From the NCBI GenBank assembly GCA_963763475.1, contig CAVXOR010000002.1, positions 620,001 through 684,000 on the forward strand: a stretch of 64,000 nucleotides of DNA, in the 5' to 3' direction. Source of the DNA: AC-32 sp963763475 (GTDB lineage Bacteria; Actinomycetota; Thermoleophilia; Gaiellales; Gaiellaceae). Below, one piece after another: positions 18,235 to 28,765 of the stretch (positions are counted from its first letter, which is position 1; the number at the start of each line of letters is the position of its first letter). The notes under the pieces are model-generated. The model worked only from the letters and a program-made list of their open reading frames with translations. It ran no database searches and was not told the origin of the DNA. Made by a program: the position numbers and the translations under genes.

Positions 18235-20652
18235 ATGGAACCGCTCTACAAGCCCCAAGGCGTAGAAGAGCGCTGGCAGCGCACGTGGGAGGAGGAGGGC
18301 CTCTACAACGCCGAGCCCGGCTCGGGCCGCGAGACGTTCGTGGTCGCGCACCCGCCGCCGAACGTCACGGGCGCGCTGCACACCGGCCACGCGCTCCAGA
18401 TCTCGCTGGCCGACGCGCTGGTGCGCTGGCACCGGATGCGCAACGTCGAGACCGCCTTCCTGACCGGTTACGACCACGCGGGCATCTCGACGCAGAACGC
18501 GGTCGAGAAGCACCTCGTCGAGCAGGGCACCTCACGCGAGGAGGTCGGCCGCGAGCGGTTCGTCGAGATCGTCTGGGACTGGCTGCGGCAGTACGGCGGC
18601 ACGATCATGGGCCAGTTCCGCCGCATGGGCGCCTCGATGGACTACCGCCGCGAGCGCTTCACGATGGACGATCTGTACGTACGCGCGGTGATGCGCTGGT
18701 TCGTCCACCTCTACCGCAAGGGCTGGATCTACCGCGCCAACAGGATCATCAACTGGTGCCCCCATCACGAGACGTCGCTCTCCGACCTCGAGCTCGTGCA
18801 CGAGGAGGTCGACGACGCTCTCACCTACGTGCGCTACCCGTTCACGGACGACCCCGAGGATGGCGTGACGATCGCGACCGCGCGGCCCGCGACGATTCCG
18901 GCCGACGTGGCCGTCGCCGTCAGCCCCGGCGACGAGCGCTGGAGCCACGCAGTCGGGCGCGAGGTGGTCGTGCCGTTCGTCGAGCGCGCCGTGCCGGTGA
19001 TCGAGGATGAGCGCGTCGACCCGGAGTTCGGCACGGGCGCGCTCAAGGTGACCCCGGGGCACGACCCGCTCGACTTCGAGATCGGCCGCGCGCACGAGCT
19101 GCCCGAGCTGACCGTGATCGCCCCGGACGGCCGCATGGACGAGAGCGCCGGCGAACTGGCGGGCCTCACGCAGGATGAGGCCGAGGAGCGGATCCTCGCC
19201 TGGATCAAGGAGCGCGGCCTGCTCGTCAAGCGCGAGGCGTACCGGCATTCGGTCGCTCGCTGCGAGCGCTGCAACAGCCGGATCGAGCCGCTGATCTCGC
19301 TGCAGTGGTGGTGCTCGATGGAGGAGCTCAAGCAGCCGGCGCTCGCGGCGCTGCACGAAGGCCGTGTCCGCTACCACCCGCCCTCGCAGCACCGGTATGC
19401 GATCGACTCGCTGGAGAACGCGCCGGACTGGAACATCTCGCGCCAGATCTGGTGGGGCCATCAGCTCCCGGTGTGGGAGTGCCAGGACGGCCATCTGACC
19501 GTCGAGGAGACCGAGCCCGAGGCCTGCGCCGAGTGTGGCTCGAGCGAGCTGTCCCGCACCGAGGACGTGCTCGACACCTGGTTCTCGTCGGCGCTCTGGC
19601 CCTTCGCGATCCTCGGCTGGCCCGAGCAGACGGCGGAGCTCGAGGCGTGGTACCCCGGCACGCTGAACACCACCGCGCGCGAGATCATCCGCCTCTGGGA
19701 GAACCGGATGATCTTCACCGGCCTCGAGCTGAGGGGTGAGATCCCCTTCAGCCACGTGATCATCCACTCCACCGTGCTCGCACCGGACGGGCGGCGCATG
19801 TCGAAGAGCCTTGGGACCGGGCTCAACCCGAACGAGCTGATCGACCGTCACGGCGCGGACGCGACGCGCTACGGCCTGCTCAAGCTCACCTCCTCGCAGG
19901 ACGTGCGCTTCTCGGAAGGGGCGATCGAGGAAGGACGAAAGCTGTCGAACAAGCTCTGGAACGTCTCCCGGCTGATCCTCGCGAACGTGGGTGAGGCGCG
20001 GCCCGAGCAGCGGCCGCAGGCGCTCGAGGAGCGTTGGATCGCCTGGCGGCTCGACCAGGCCCAGGCGCAGGTCGAGGAGCACTTCGGCGCTTTCGACTTC
20101 GCGCCGGCGACGAGCGTGCTCTACCACGTCACCTTCGACGACTTCTGCGACTGGTACGCGGAGGCGATCAAACAGCGGCTCTACGACAGCGACGAGGACG
20201 CGCAGGCCACCGCGCTCGCGAACCTCGAGCGGCTGCTGAAGCTGCTGCACCCGGTGATGCCGCACGTGACCGAGGAGATCTGGTCGAACCTCCCCGAACG
20301 CGAGACCCGGCTGATCGTGGCGCCGTGGCCGGAGCCGGTCGGCGCCGAGTCGGCCGCAGAAGAGTTCGCGCCGATCCAGACCGCGGCCGAGGTCTTCCGG
20401 CGGGCAGGCGTAAGGCCGCAGCTCGAGGGCGAGCAGCAGCGCATCTTCGACGCCGTCGTGCGGCCCGACCGCGCCAAGGTCGACGGCGGCAACGTCGAGG
20501 CCGAGGCGGCGCGACTCCGCGGCGAGATCGCGCGTGCCGAGGGAATGCTGGCGAACGAGCGCTTCGTCGCCAACGCGCCCGGCGAGGTCGTCGAGGCCGA
20601 GCGCGAGAAGCTGGAGCGCTACCGCCGCGAGCTGGATGCGCTCGGCGTCTGA
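18235..20652 (+). CDS. valS: Valyl-tRNA synthetase
   Basis: An 805-residue class I synthetase that charges tRNA-Val. The ATP-binding HIGH motif is HTGH at residues 49-52 inside PPPNVTGALHTGHAL; KMSKS appears as RRMSKSLG (about 520-526); the editing domain carries TARPATIPADVAVAV, a variant of the usual TRPET motif. The anticodon-binding helical domain follows. The end forms the C-terminal coiled coil (EAARLRGEIARAEGMLANERF). The ATG lies 7 bases after a TAAACT hexamer, consistent with a leaderless transcript. folC begins inside its last codons. Confidence 0.96.
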   Translation: MEPLYKPQGVEERWQRTWEEEGLYNAEPGSGRETFVVAHPPPNVTGALHTGHALQISLADALVRWHRMRNVETAFLTGYDHAGISTQNAVEKHLVEQGTSREEVGRERFVEIVWDWLRQYGGTIMGQFRRMGASMDYRRERFTMDDLYVRAVMRWFVHLYRKGWIYRANRIINWCPHHETSLSDLELVHEEVDDALTYVRYPFTDDPEDGVTIATARPATIPADVAVAVSPGDERWSHAVGREVVVPFVERAVPVIEDERVDPEFGTGALKVTPGHDPLDFEIGRAHELPELTVIAPDGRMDESAGELAGLTQDEAEERILAWIKERGLLVKREAYRHSVARCERCNSRIEPLISLQWWCSMEELKQPALAALHEGRVRYHPPSQHRYAIDSLENAPDWNISRQIWWGHQLPVWECQDGHLTVEETEPEACAECGSSELSRTEDVLDTWFSSALWPFAILGWPEQTAELEAWYPGTLNTTAREIIRLWENRMIFTGLELRGEIPFSHVIIHSTVLAPDGRRMSKSLGTGLNPNELIDRHGADATRYGLLKLTSSQDVRFSEGAIEEGRKLSNKLWNVSRLILANVGEARPEQRPQALEERWIAWRLDQAQAQVEEHFGAFDFAPATSVLYHVTFDDFCDWYAEAIKQRLYDSDEDAQATALANLERLLKLLHPVMPHVTEEIWSNLPERETRLIVAPWPEPVGAESAAEEFAPIQTAAEVFRRAGVRPQLEGEQQRIFDAVVRPDRAKVDGGNVEAEAARLRGEIARAEGMLANERFVANAPGEVVEAEREKLERYRRELDALGV

Positions 20653-21733
20653 CTGGCTCGAGTCGCTCTCCCCGTGGCCGCAGGAGTTCGGCCTCGGGCG
20701 GATGCGCGCGCTGCTGGCCGAGCTCGGCGAGCCGCAGCGCGCCTTCCGGGCGATCCACGTCGTCGGCACGAACGGCAAGTCGACCGCCACCCGGCGGGCC
20801 GCCGCCTTCCTCTTGCGTGAGGGCCTGAGCGTCGGCGCCTACACCTCGCCCCACGTGGCCGGCTGGAGCGAGCGGATCCAGGTCGACGGGGAGGACGCCG
20901 ACCTCGAGCAGGCGCTGGAGCGAGCCCGCCCGGCCGCCGAGCGCGCGGGCGCGACCCAGTTCGAGGTGCTCACAGCCGCGGCGCTGGCCGAGTTCGCGGC
21001 CGCCGGGGTCGAGGCCGCGGTCGTCGAGGCCGGCCTCGGCGGGCGGCTCGACGCGACCAACGTCCTCGACGCCGGGGTCGTGGCGCTGACGAACGTCGCG
21101 CTCGACCACACCGACGTGCTCGGCGAGACGCGCGAGGCGATCGCGGAGGAAAAGCTGGCCGTGGTCGCGCCCGGCTCGACGGTCGTGCTCGGCGAGCCCG
21201 AGTGGGTTTCACGCGTGCGCGCGCGAGGGGCCGGCCGGGTGGTGGTCGCGGCCGATGTGGGCCGCGCGGCCGCCGAGGCCTTCCTCGGGCGGGAGCTCGA
21301 CGGCGAGGTCGAGATCCGTCTCCCCGGCCGCTTCGACCGGATCGGCGACGACGTCTTCGCCGGCGCCCACAACCCGGCCGGCGCCGAGTGGCTGCTCGAG
21401 CGGCTTCCGCGGAGGGATTACGTGGTGGTCGCCTCCGTCCTGGCCGACAAGGACGCCGAGACGTTGCTGGCCGTCTTCGCCCGCGCCGGCGACACGCTCG
21501 TCGCGACCGCCTCGCAGAGCGCGCGAGCGCTCCCGGCCGACGAGCTGGCCGACCGTGCCCGGCCCTTCTTCCGGCGGGTCGATACCGTCGCCGACCCGGC
21601 CTCGGCACTCGACCGGGCCCGCGAGCTCGCGGGCGAGGGAGGGGCCGTGCTCGTGACCGGCTCGCTCTATCTTCTGGCCGACCTCATCGTCCGACTTCAG
21701 CACGTACCATGGGACACTTCGGCGAGCGCCTGA
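20636..21733 (+). CDS. folC: Dihydrofolate synthase/folylpolyglutamate synthase
   Basis: About 365 residues, a Mur-ligase-fold enzyme adding glutamate to folates. P-loop VVGTNGKSTATR (about 46-57), substrate motif YTSPHVAGWSERI, the Mg/ATP segment VVEAGLGGRLDATN, NVALDHTDVLG, and GAHNPAG in the C-terminal domain. It is shorter than typical FolC (about 420-450 residues), with trims in the C-terminal half. The ATG at 20636 overlaps valS by 17 bases, the usual valS-folC coupling. The 3' end overlaps a small membrane-protein gene. Confidence 0.92.
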   Translation: MRSASDWLESLSPWPQEFGLGRMRALLAELGEPQRAFRAIHVVGTNGKSTATRRAAAFLLREGLSVGAYTSPHVAGWSERIQVDGEDADLEQALERARPAAERAGATQFEVLTAAALAEFAAAGVEAAVVEAGLGGRLDATNVLDAGVVALTNVALDHTDVLGETREAIAEEKLAVVAPGSTVVLGEPEWVSRVRARGAGRVVVAADVGRAAAEAFLGRELDGEVEIRLPGRFDRIGDDVFAGAHNPAGAEWLLERLPRRDYVVVASVLADKDAETLLAVFARAGDTLVATASQSARALPADELADRARPFFRRVDTVADPASALDRARELAGEGGAVLVTGSLYLLADLIVRLQHVPWDTSASA

Positions 21734-21822
21734 GCGTCTTCGCGGTAGCCGTGATCGTCGTCTTGGCGATCGTCGGCCTCGCGTTCGGCGCCGGGTATCT
21801 CGTCGGGAAGCTTCTGCTCTGA
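21709..21822 (+). CDS. 37-residue single-span membrane protein
   Basis: An ATG at 21709 inside the last 25 bases of folC opens a short frame starting MGHFGERLSVFAVAVIVVL, with one transmembrane helix and a GAGYLVGKLLL tail. The one-helix pattern and its position in a tightly packed operon between folC and a zinc-ribbon gene support it. Function is unknown. Confidence 0.6.
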   Translation: MGHFGERLSVFAVAVIVVLAIVGLAFGAGYLVGKLLL

Positions 21823-21832
21823 GGAGACGCGC

Positions 21833-22369
21833 GTGGGCCTGCTTGAAGCAAACGGACTGTTCGACTTCTTCAGCCACAGCACGTGGATCGTGATCCGAAA
21901 CCTGGCCGTGTTCTTCGTCGCCGTCTTCTGGCTGGCGACGGCGTTCTGGGTCTTCAAGGACGCGCGGCGGCGGATCGAGGACCCGTGGCTCGTCGGGATG
22001 GCGACCGTGCTAGGCCTGATCCCGCCGTTCGTCGGCCCGCTGATCTACATGCTCTTCCGCCCGCCCGAGTACCTCGAGGACGTCCGCGAGCGCGAGCTCG
22101 AGATCAAGGCGATGGAGCAGCGGCTCGCGCGTCGCGACATGCACTGCCCGGTCTGCCGCGCCGAGGTCGACGCTGCCTTCCTGGTCTGCCCGGTGTGCAC
22201 CACCCGGCTGCGGCAGTCGTGCCGCACCTGCAAGCAGCCGCTCGAGGCGCTCTGGCAGGTCTGCCCCTACTGCGAGACGCCGGTCGAGCCTGCAGCCGTC
22301 GAGCTCGGACAGACACAGCCGCTGGCGCCGCCGCTCTCCCCGCCGCGCCGAACGCAGCGCCTGTCCTGA
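21833..22369 (+). CDS. Membrane-anchored double zinc-ribbon protein
   Basis: A 178-residue protein. Two N-terminal membrane segments (VIRNLAVFFVAVFWLATAFWV; MATVLGLIPPFVGPLIYML) are followed by a helical linker and a double zinc ribbon with Cys pairs CPVC...CPVC and CRTC...CPYC (about residues 105-155), then a proline-rich tail. It is a familiar actinobacterial architecture with no known function; zinc binding is inferred from the Cys spacing. GTG start with GAGGAG close upstream. It sits between folC and ndk, so is likely co-transcribed. Confidence 0.75.
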   Translation: MGLLEANGLFDFFSHSTWIVIRNLAVFFVAVFWLATAFWVFKDARRRIEDPWLVGMATVLGLIPPFVGPLIYMLFRPPEYLEDVRERELEIKAMEQRLARRDMHCPVCRAEVDAAFLVCPVCTTRLRQSCRTCKQPLEALWQVCPYCETPVEPAAVELGQTQPLAPPLSPPRRTQRLS

Positions 22370-22385
22370 GTAGACTCCGCCGCCG

Positions 22386-22793
22386 ATGGCGGTCGAGCGG
22401 ACACTGGTGCTGATCAAGCCCGACGCGGTTCAGCGCAAGCTGGCAGGCGAGATCCTCTCGCGCCTCGAGCGGCGCGGGCTCGAGATCCGCGACGCCCGGC
22501 TCGTCCAGGTCGACCGCGAGCTGGCCGAGCAGCACTACGCCGAGCACGCCGAGAAGCCGTTCTTCGGCGAGCTCGTCGAGTTCATCACCTCGGCGCCGAC
22601 GCTCGCGCTCGCGCTCGAGGGCGAGTCCGCGATCTCAGTCGTGCGCACGACGATGGGCTCGACCAACCCCACCGAGTCCGCACCCGGGACGATCCGCGGC
22701 GACCTTGCGCTCGCGATGCCCGACAACCTGGTGCACGGCTCGGACTCGCCGGAGTCGGCGGAGCGCGAGCTCGAGCTCTGGTTCGGTGACTGA
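22386..22793 (+). CDS. ndk: Nucleoside diphosphate kinase
   Basis: A 135-residue enzyme that transfers phosphate between nucleoside tri- and diphosphates through a phospho-His. The active His is His117 in NLVHGSDS; the N-terminal TLVLIKPDAVQR and RTTMGSTNP motifs are typical. Full length. The ATG lies 9 bases after TAGACT (22371-22376) with no Shine-Dalgarno. Its stop is overlapped by the next gene. Confidence 0.96.
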   Translation: MAVERTLVLIKPDAVQRKLAGEILSRLERRGLEIRDARLVQVDRELAEQHYAEHAEKPFFGELVEFITSAPTLALALEGESAISVVRTTMGSTNPTESAPGTIRGDLALAMPDNLVHGSDSPESAERELELWFGD

Positions 22794-23559
22794 GCCCGAC
22801 TACGTCGCGATCAACCGCGCTGGGTGGACCGACGCGAACGCCGAGTACACCGACCGTCAGGCGCACGATGCCTGGGCGCAGGAAGAGATCACCTGGGGTA
22901 AATGGAGCCTTCCCGAGCGCGAGCTCGAGGCTTTGCCGGATCTGACCGGCAAGGAGGTCGTCGAGCTCGGGTGCGGCACGGCATACTTCGGTGCCTGGCT
23001 GAAGCGCGCGGGCGCGAAGCGCGTCGTCGGCGTTGACGTCACGCCCGCCCAGCTCGAGACCGCGCGGCGGATGAACGAGGAGTTCGGGCTCGGCCTCGAG
23101 TTCCTGTTGGAGAACGCCGAGCGCACGAGCCTGCCCGACGCATCCTTTGATCTCGTCTTCTCCGAGTACGGGGCCTCGATCTGGTGCGACCCGAAGCTGT
23201 GGATCGCCGAAGCGGCACGGCTGCTTCGGCCGGGCGGTGAGCTGGTCTTCCTCCGCGGTTCGGTGTTGCAGCTGCTCTGCATGCCCGACACCGGCCCGGT
23301 GGTCGAGCAGCTGCAGCGACCGCAGAAAGGGCTGTACAAGCTCGTCTGGGAGGACGACGATCCCGGCGTCGAGTTCCACCCGAGCATCAGCGAGCTGCTC
23401 GCCATCCTCCGCGAGAACGGCTTCGAGCTGCTCGACTTCCGCGAGCTGTTCGCTCCCGAGGATGCGGTCGACCACGCGTACTACTCGACCACGCCGGCCG
23501 AGTGGGCCAAGCGCTGGCCCGACGAGGAGCTGTGGCGGCTCCGCCTGCAGCCCCGCTGA
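22786..23559 (+). CDS. Class I SAM-dependent methyltransferase
   Basis: About 257 residues. Motif I is KEVVELGCGTAYFGAWL (SAM binding), VVGVDVTPAQLETARRM follows as the acidic end of strand beta-2, and PDASFDLVFSEYGASIW as motif IV. The C-terminal part is typical of methyltransferase_11 proteins. Substrate is unknown. The GTG at 22786 overlaps the ndk stop by 8 bases. It sits in the ndk-maf interval, and maf starts within its 3' end, so it is part of the operon. Confidence 0.85.
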   Translation: MTEPDYVAINRAGWTDANAEYTDRQAHDAWAQEEITWGKWSLPERELEALPDLTGKEVVELGCGTAYFGAWLKRAGAKRVVGVDVTPAQLETARRMNEEFGLGLEFLLENAERTSLPDASFDLVFSEYGASIWCDPKLWIAEAARLLRPGGELVFLRGSVLQLLCMPDTGPVVEQLQRPQKGLYKLVWEDDDPGVEFHPSISELLAILRENGFELLDFRELFAPEDAVDHAYYSTTPAEWAKRWPDEELWRLRLQPR

Positions 23560-24104
23560 TCCTGGCCTCGACGTCGCCACGGCGTCGGGAGATCCTCGAG
23601 CAGCTCCGGATTCCGTTCGACGTCGTGCCGCCTTCCTACGAGGAGGCGGAAGGCGATCCGGTCGCCCACGCGGTCGGCAAGGCGGAGTCCGTGCTCGCGG
23701 GGGCCGGCGACCAGCCGGTGCTGGGCTGCGACACCGAGGTCGTCTGCGAGGGGCGCGTCTACGGGAAGCCCGCGAACCAGGCTGACGCGGAGCAGATGCT
23801 CGAGAGCCTGGCCGGCAAGACGCACGAGGTCGTCTCCGGGCTCGCGCTGATCACGCCGGGCTGGCGTGAGGTGCACCGCGAGGTGACCCAGGTCACGTTC
23901 CGCCCGCTCGACGCGCGCGACCTGGCGCACTACGTCGCGAGCGGGGAGTGGGAGGGCCGCGCCGGCGCGTATGCGATCCAGGGGCTCGGCGCCTCGCTGG
24001 TCGAGCGGATCGAGGGCGACTACCTGAACGTCGTCGGCCTGCCCGCCGCGCTGCTCGTGCGGCTGCTCGTGGAGCGCTTCCCCGGCGTCTACGGCTTCGG
24101 TTGA
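23532..24104 (+). CDS. maf: Maf family nucleotide pyrophosphatase
   Basis: About 190 residues. LILASTSPRRREIL is the family signature; then GDPVAHAVGKAESV, VLGCDTEVVCEGRVYGKP and EGRAGAYAIQGLGA. Maf proteins hydrolyse non-canonical or standard dTTP/UTP/CTP and are linked to septum or house-cleaning roles. The GTG at 23532 has GAGGAG just before it; an in-frame GTG at 23502 would only lengthen the N-terminus. It overlaps the methyltransferase 3' end and precedes mreB as in many bacteria. Confidence 0.93.
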   Translation: MAAPPAAPLILASTSPRRREILEQLRIPFDVVPPSYEEAEGDPVAHAVGKAESVLAGAGDQPVLGCDTEVVCEGRVYGKPANQADAEQMLESLAGKTHEVVSGLALITPGWREVHREVTQVTFRPLDARDLAHYVASGEWEGRAGAYAIQGLGASLVERIEGDYLNVVGLPAALLVRLLVERFPGVYGFG

Positions 24105-24128
24105 AATCCCGCAAACAGGGAGATTTCA
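24102..24128 (+). terminator. Hairpin beginning at the maf stop codon
   Basis: TGAAATC (starting at the maf TGA) pairs with GATTTCA (24122-24128), with an inner CC/GG. It lies between maf and the putative mreB -10 (TAGACT at 24141) and may end the maf transcript. Confidence 0.45.
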
Positions 24129-24157
24129 CCCGGTCGCCGCTAGACTCGTCCGGGCTG

Positions 24158-25207
<1,050 letters not shown>

Positions 25208-25258
25208 GCGCTCGCGACTCGCGGCCCGCCGCGCTCTCGCCTACACTGGTCCGTTCTC

Positions 25259-26200
25259 GTGCAACACAGGAACCGCAGCGCAAGGATTGCGGTCCTGGGG
25301 TCCCCCGCAGCTCGCTCCAGGCCCACCGGCTTGTCCTCCCGCAGTGCCACCGCCGTCAAGCGGCGCGTCGTGGCGGGAGTGCTCGTACTGCTCTCGCTGG
25401 TCCTGATCACGGTCTACTTCCGTGAGCCGGCGGGCGGCGGCCTGCACGGAGTGCAGAGCGCGGGCGCGACCGTGCTGCGGCCGTTCGAGGTCGCCGCGAA
25501 CCGCGTCGCCGCGCCCTTCCGCGACACGTACGGCTGGTTCGCCGGTCTGATCCATGCGAAGTCCGAGAACGCGCGCCTGCGCGCGCAGGTCGACAAGCTG
25601 CGTGCAGAAGCCAGCCAGAACGTGAACGCCGCGCAGGAGAACGACGATCTGCGCCGCCAGCTGAACTACGTCGGCCTGCCGCGCTTTCCGCAGGACTACG
25701 ACTACGTCGCCACCGACGTCATGTCGCGCCCGCCGAGCGAGTTCCAGCAGGAGGTCGTGATCGCCGCGGGCTCGAGCCGCGGGATCCGCGTCAACGACCC
25801 CGTGGTGACCCCCGATGGACTCGTCGGCAAGGTCAATTCCGTCGCGGGCCACAGCGCCCAGGTGACGCTGCTGACCGATCCGAACGTCGACGTGGCGGCG
25901 CTGGACGTCCCGTGGAAGTCGGCCGGCCTCGTCAGCCACGGCGAGGGCCCGGGCACGCTGACCCTGGACCGCGTCCCGAAGTCCCAGGTCCTGCGCGAGG
26001 GCGACCTCGTCGTCACGCAAGGGTTCAAGCTCGGCCCGCTGAGCTCGATCTACCCGAGAGGAATCCCGATCGGCACCGTCAGCGGCGCGACGAACCGCGA
26101 GGTCGACCTCTACTGGAACGCGCAGGTGGCGCCGTTCGTGCACTTCGACTCGCTGCGGCGGGTGATCGTGCTGATCCCGAAGACCAGGAACCAGCCGTGA
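25259..26200 (+). CDS. mreC: Rod shape-determining protein MreC
   Basis: A 313-residue bitopic protein: one N-terminal membrane segment (VVAGVLVLLSLVLITVYF), a coiled coil (ENARLRAQVDKLRAEASQNVN), then the beta-rich MreC domain with GIRVNDPVVTPDGLVGKV and LREGDLVVTQGFKLGPLSSIYPRGIPIG. It links cytoplasmic MreB to periplasmic PBP2. GTG start at 25259; TACACT 25231-25236 may be a -10. The stop overlaps mreD as GTGA. Confidence 0.93.
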   Translation: MQHRNRSARIAVLGSPAARSRPTGLSSRSATAVKRRVVAGVLVLLSLVLITVYFREPAGGGLHGVQSAGATVLRPFEVAANRVAAPFRDTYGWFAGLIHAKSENARLRAQVDKLRAEASQNVNAAQENDDLRRQLNYVGLPRFPQDYDYVATDVMSRPPSEFQQEVVIAAGSSRGIRVNDPVVTPDGLVGKVNSVAGHSAQVTLLTDPNVDVAALDVPWKSAGLVSHGEGPGTLTLDRVPKSQVLREGDLVVTQGFKLGPLSSIYPRGIPIGTVSGATNREVDLYWNAQVAPFVHFDSLRRVIVLIPKTRNQP

Positions 26201-26724
26201 GCCTGATCGAGCCGGTCAAGGTCGCGCTACTCGTCTTCGTCGCCTCGATCCTGCAGGTGACGATCTTCTCCCAGATCGACCTCCTCGGCGGCTACCCCGA
26301 CGTAGTCCTGCTGACGCTGGTCGCGATCGCGCTGCTGCGCGGCTCGATCTACGGCGCCGCGGCCGGCTTCTTCGCCGGGCTGATCGTCGACACGGCGAAC
26401 CTCTCCACGCTCGGCGTCACCTCGTTGCTGCTGACGATCGCCGGCTACTGGATCGGCCGCTACGGCGAGACCACCGGCCAGGACCGCGCGCATGCGCCTT
26501 TCGTGTCGGTCGCCGTCGCCACGATCCTCGTCCAGTTCGGCGCGCTGATCCTGCACTACCTGCTCGGCGACCCCGTCTCTGCGAAGACCGTCCTGCTCGA
26601 GGCGCTGCCGCCGAAGGTGCTGCTGAACCTGCTGTTGACCCTGCCGGTGTACGCCTTCACGCGGTGGGTGCTCGGGCTCGCGCGGCCGGTCGAGACCGCG
26701 ACGGAGGTGCGGCTGCTTGGCTAG
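26197..26724 (+). CDS. mreD: Rod shape-determining protein MreD
   Basis: A 175-residue integral membrane protein with about five or six transmembrane helices: VKVALLVFVASILQVTIF, VVLLTLVAIALLRGS, GAAAGFFAGLIVDT, LLLTIAGYWIG and two more after the basic loop. GTG start overlapping the mreC stop and a TTG-started mrdA overlapping its own end. It is identified mainly by hydropathy and operon position, since MreD is poorly conserved. Confidence 0.88.
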   Translation: MSLIEPVKVALLVFVASILQVTIFSQIDLLGGYPDVVLLTLVAIALLRGSIYGAAAGFFAGLIVDTANLSTLGVTSLLLTIAGYWIGRYGETTGQDRAHAPFVSVAVATILVQFGALILHYLLGDPVSAKTVLLEALPPKVLLNLLLTLPVYAFTRWVLGLARPVETATEVRLLG

Positions 26725-28765
26725 CACCGGAACCCGCGCCCGCCGCTCGGGCTCCGACCGCTTCCTGCCTCCCGACCCGCGGGTCGAGAGCCCCTACCGC
26801 TTCACACCTCAGCTTGCGCTGCGGATCGGGATCCTCGGCGCGGTCGCGCTGCTCGCCTTCGGCGTGCTCTTCTTCCGGCTCTGGGCGCTGGAAGTGCTCT
26901 CCGGCCCGCAGTACCTGAGGGCCGCGCTCGACAACCAGCTCCGCTCGGTGCGCGTCGAGGCGCCGCGTGGTCAGATCCTCGACCGCAACGGCAGGCCGCT
27001 CGTGATCAACGTCCCCGGCACGGCGGTCGAGCTGCATCCTGCCGACCTGCCGATGACCTGGGCCGCGCGCCTGCACGAGCTACGTCGGCTCTCGAAGATC
27101 ATCCACGTCCCGGTGAACGAGATGCTGCGCGGGATCAAGGCGCGCGCCGGCGACCCGGTCACGCCCGTCGTGCTCCGCGAGGACGTCAAGCGCACGGCGC
27201 CGATCAACTACCTCTACGAGCACGCCGAGGAGTTCCCGGGCGTCAGCGTCACGGACACCTACATCCGCCACTACCCGAACGGCGACCTCGCCGCGCAGGT
27301 GCTCGGCTACGTGAACGAGATCTCCGGTCCGCAGCTGAAGCTGCTGCAACAGAAGGGGTACGCCGCGGGCGACAAGATCGGCGAGGCCGGAGTCGAGGGG
27401 ACCTACGACTCGTACCTCCGAGGCCACGCGGGACTGGCACAGCTGCGCGTGGACTCGCTCGGGCGGCCGCGGAGCCAGCTCGTGACCAAGCGGCCGCCGG
27501 CGCCGGGCGAGTCGATCCAGCTGACGATCGACGCCGACCTGCAGCGCACGGCCGAGCAGGCGATCCTCTACGGGATCGACCAGGCGTACCGGAACAAGCA
27601 CTGGCAGGCCGACGGCGGGGCGATCGTGGCGCTCGACCCGCGCGACGGCTCGATCCGCGCGATGGCCTCGTACCCGACCTACAACCCGGGCATCTACACC
27701 GGGCACGTGACGACGAAGCGCCTGTCGGCGGCCGGGCTGACGCCCTCGACGGCGGAGGAGCACAACTACCCGACGCTCGACCGGGTCTCGAACGGCGTCT
27801 ATCCGGCAGGCTCGACCTTCAAGCCGGTGACCGCGCTCGCCGCCCTGGAGACCGGAAAGCTGCTGCCCTCGGAGTCGATCCCGTGTACCGGCTCCTATCT
27901 CGTCCCGAGCGAGTTTCCCGGCGGCGAGCCACAGGTCTTTCACAACGTCGATCCCGCCGTCAACGCGACGATGACACTGCCGACCGCGCTCTCGGTGTCT
28001 TGTGACACCTGGTTCTACGAGCTCGGCAACCGCTTCTACCACGCTCCTGCCAGCGAGGGCCACCCGCTGCAGGCGTGGGCGGCGAAGTTCGGTTTCGGCC
28101 GCCAGACCGGAGTCGACGTCGGCCCCGAGGCAAGCGGCCTGTTGCCGACGCCCGAGTGGCGGAAGCGCACCTTCACCGCCAAGACCGACCCGAGCAACTG
28201 GGAGATCGACAGCAAGTGGAAGACCGGTGACTCGATCCAGCTCGCGATCGGGCAGAAGGACCTGCTCGTCACGCCGCTGCAGATGGCCCGCTTCTACGCG
28301 CTGGTCGCCAACGGCGGCAAGCTCGTGCGCCCGCACCTGGCCATGGAGGTCGAGGAGGGCGGCGGCACGCAGCACTCGCCGCCGCGGGTCGTGCATACCT
28401 TCCCGTCGTCTGCGCCGCAGTCGGTCGGGCTCGACCCCACCTACCTGAATGCGGTGCGGGACGGGCTCTGGCAGGCGACGCACTCGAGTGACGGCACGTC
28501 GCAGATGGTCTTCGGCAACTTCCCGGTCCCGATCGCCGGCAAGACGGGCACGGCGCAGAAGAACCCCAACACCGACCAGCTCGACCAGTCCTGGTGGTGC
28601 GGCTACGGACCTGCGGAAAGCAACACGCCGCCGGAGCTCGTCGTCTGCGCGCTGATCGAGAACGGCGGCTTCGGCGCCGACGCGGCCGCGCCCGCCGCGC
28701 TGCAGGTCTTCAAGCAGTACTTCCACGACCGGCTCGACGCGGGCCAGGTGGCGGCGACCGGATGA
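26717..28765 (+). CDS. mrdA: Penicillin-binding protein 2 (elongasome transpeptidase)
   Basis: A 682-residue class B PBP. An N-terminal membrane anchor (LGAVALLAFGVLFFRLWALEV) is followed by the pedestal domain with RGQILDRNGRPL and the transpeptidase domain: STFK with Ser366 (YPAGSTFKPV), an SxN-type motif present as SVSCD, and KTGTA (Lys609). It crosslinks lateral-wall peptidoglycan with RodA. The second motif has Cys where Asn is usual (S-C-D), a known variant in some PBP2 proteins. TTG start overlapping mreD by 8 bases; ATGA overlap with rodA. Confidence 0.94.
   Translation: MASTGTRARRSGSDRFLPPDPRVESPYRFTPQLALRIGILGAVALLAFGVLFFRLWALEVLSGPQYLRAALDNQLRSVRVEAPRGQILDRNGRPLVINVPGTAVELHPADLPMTWAARLHELRRLSKIIHVPVNEMLRGIKARAGDPVTPVVLREDVKRTAPINYLYEHAEEFPGVSVTDTYIRHYPNGDLAAQVLGYVNEISGPQLKLLQQKGYAAGDKIGEAGVEGTYDSYLRGHAGLAQLRVDSLGRPRSQLVTKRPPAPGESIQLTIDADLQRTAEQAILYGIDQAYRNKHWQADGGAIVALDPRDGSIRAMASYPTYNPGIYTGHVTTKRLSAAGLTPSTAEEHNYPTLDRVSNGVYPAGSTFKPVTALAALETGKLLPSESIPCTGSYLVPSEFPGGEPQVFHNVDPAVNATMTLPTALSVSCDTWFYELGNRFYHAPASEGHPLQAWAAKFGFGRQTGVDVGPEASGLLPTPEWRKRTFTAKTDPSNWEIDSKWKTGDSIQLAIGQKDLLVTPLQMARFYALVANGGKLVRPHLAMEVEEGGGTQHSPPRVVHTFPSSAPQSVGLDPTYLNAVRDGLWQATHSSDGTSQMVFGNFPVPIAGKTGTAQKNPNTDQLDQSWWCGYGPAESNTPPELVVCALIENGGFGADAAAPAALQVFKQYFHDRLDAGQVAATG

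Noticed and set aside
18532..20790. A 752-codon minus-strand open frame opposite valS
   Set aside because: It lies wholly within a gene with intact HIGH and KMSKS motifs; high G+C leaves long antisense frames open, and its sequence is Arg/Gly/Leu-rich with no domain.
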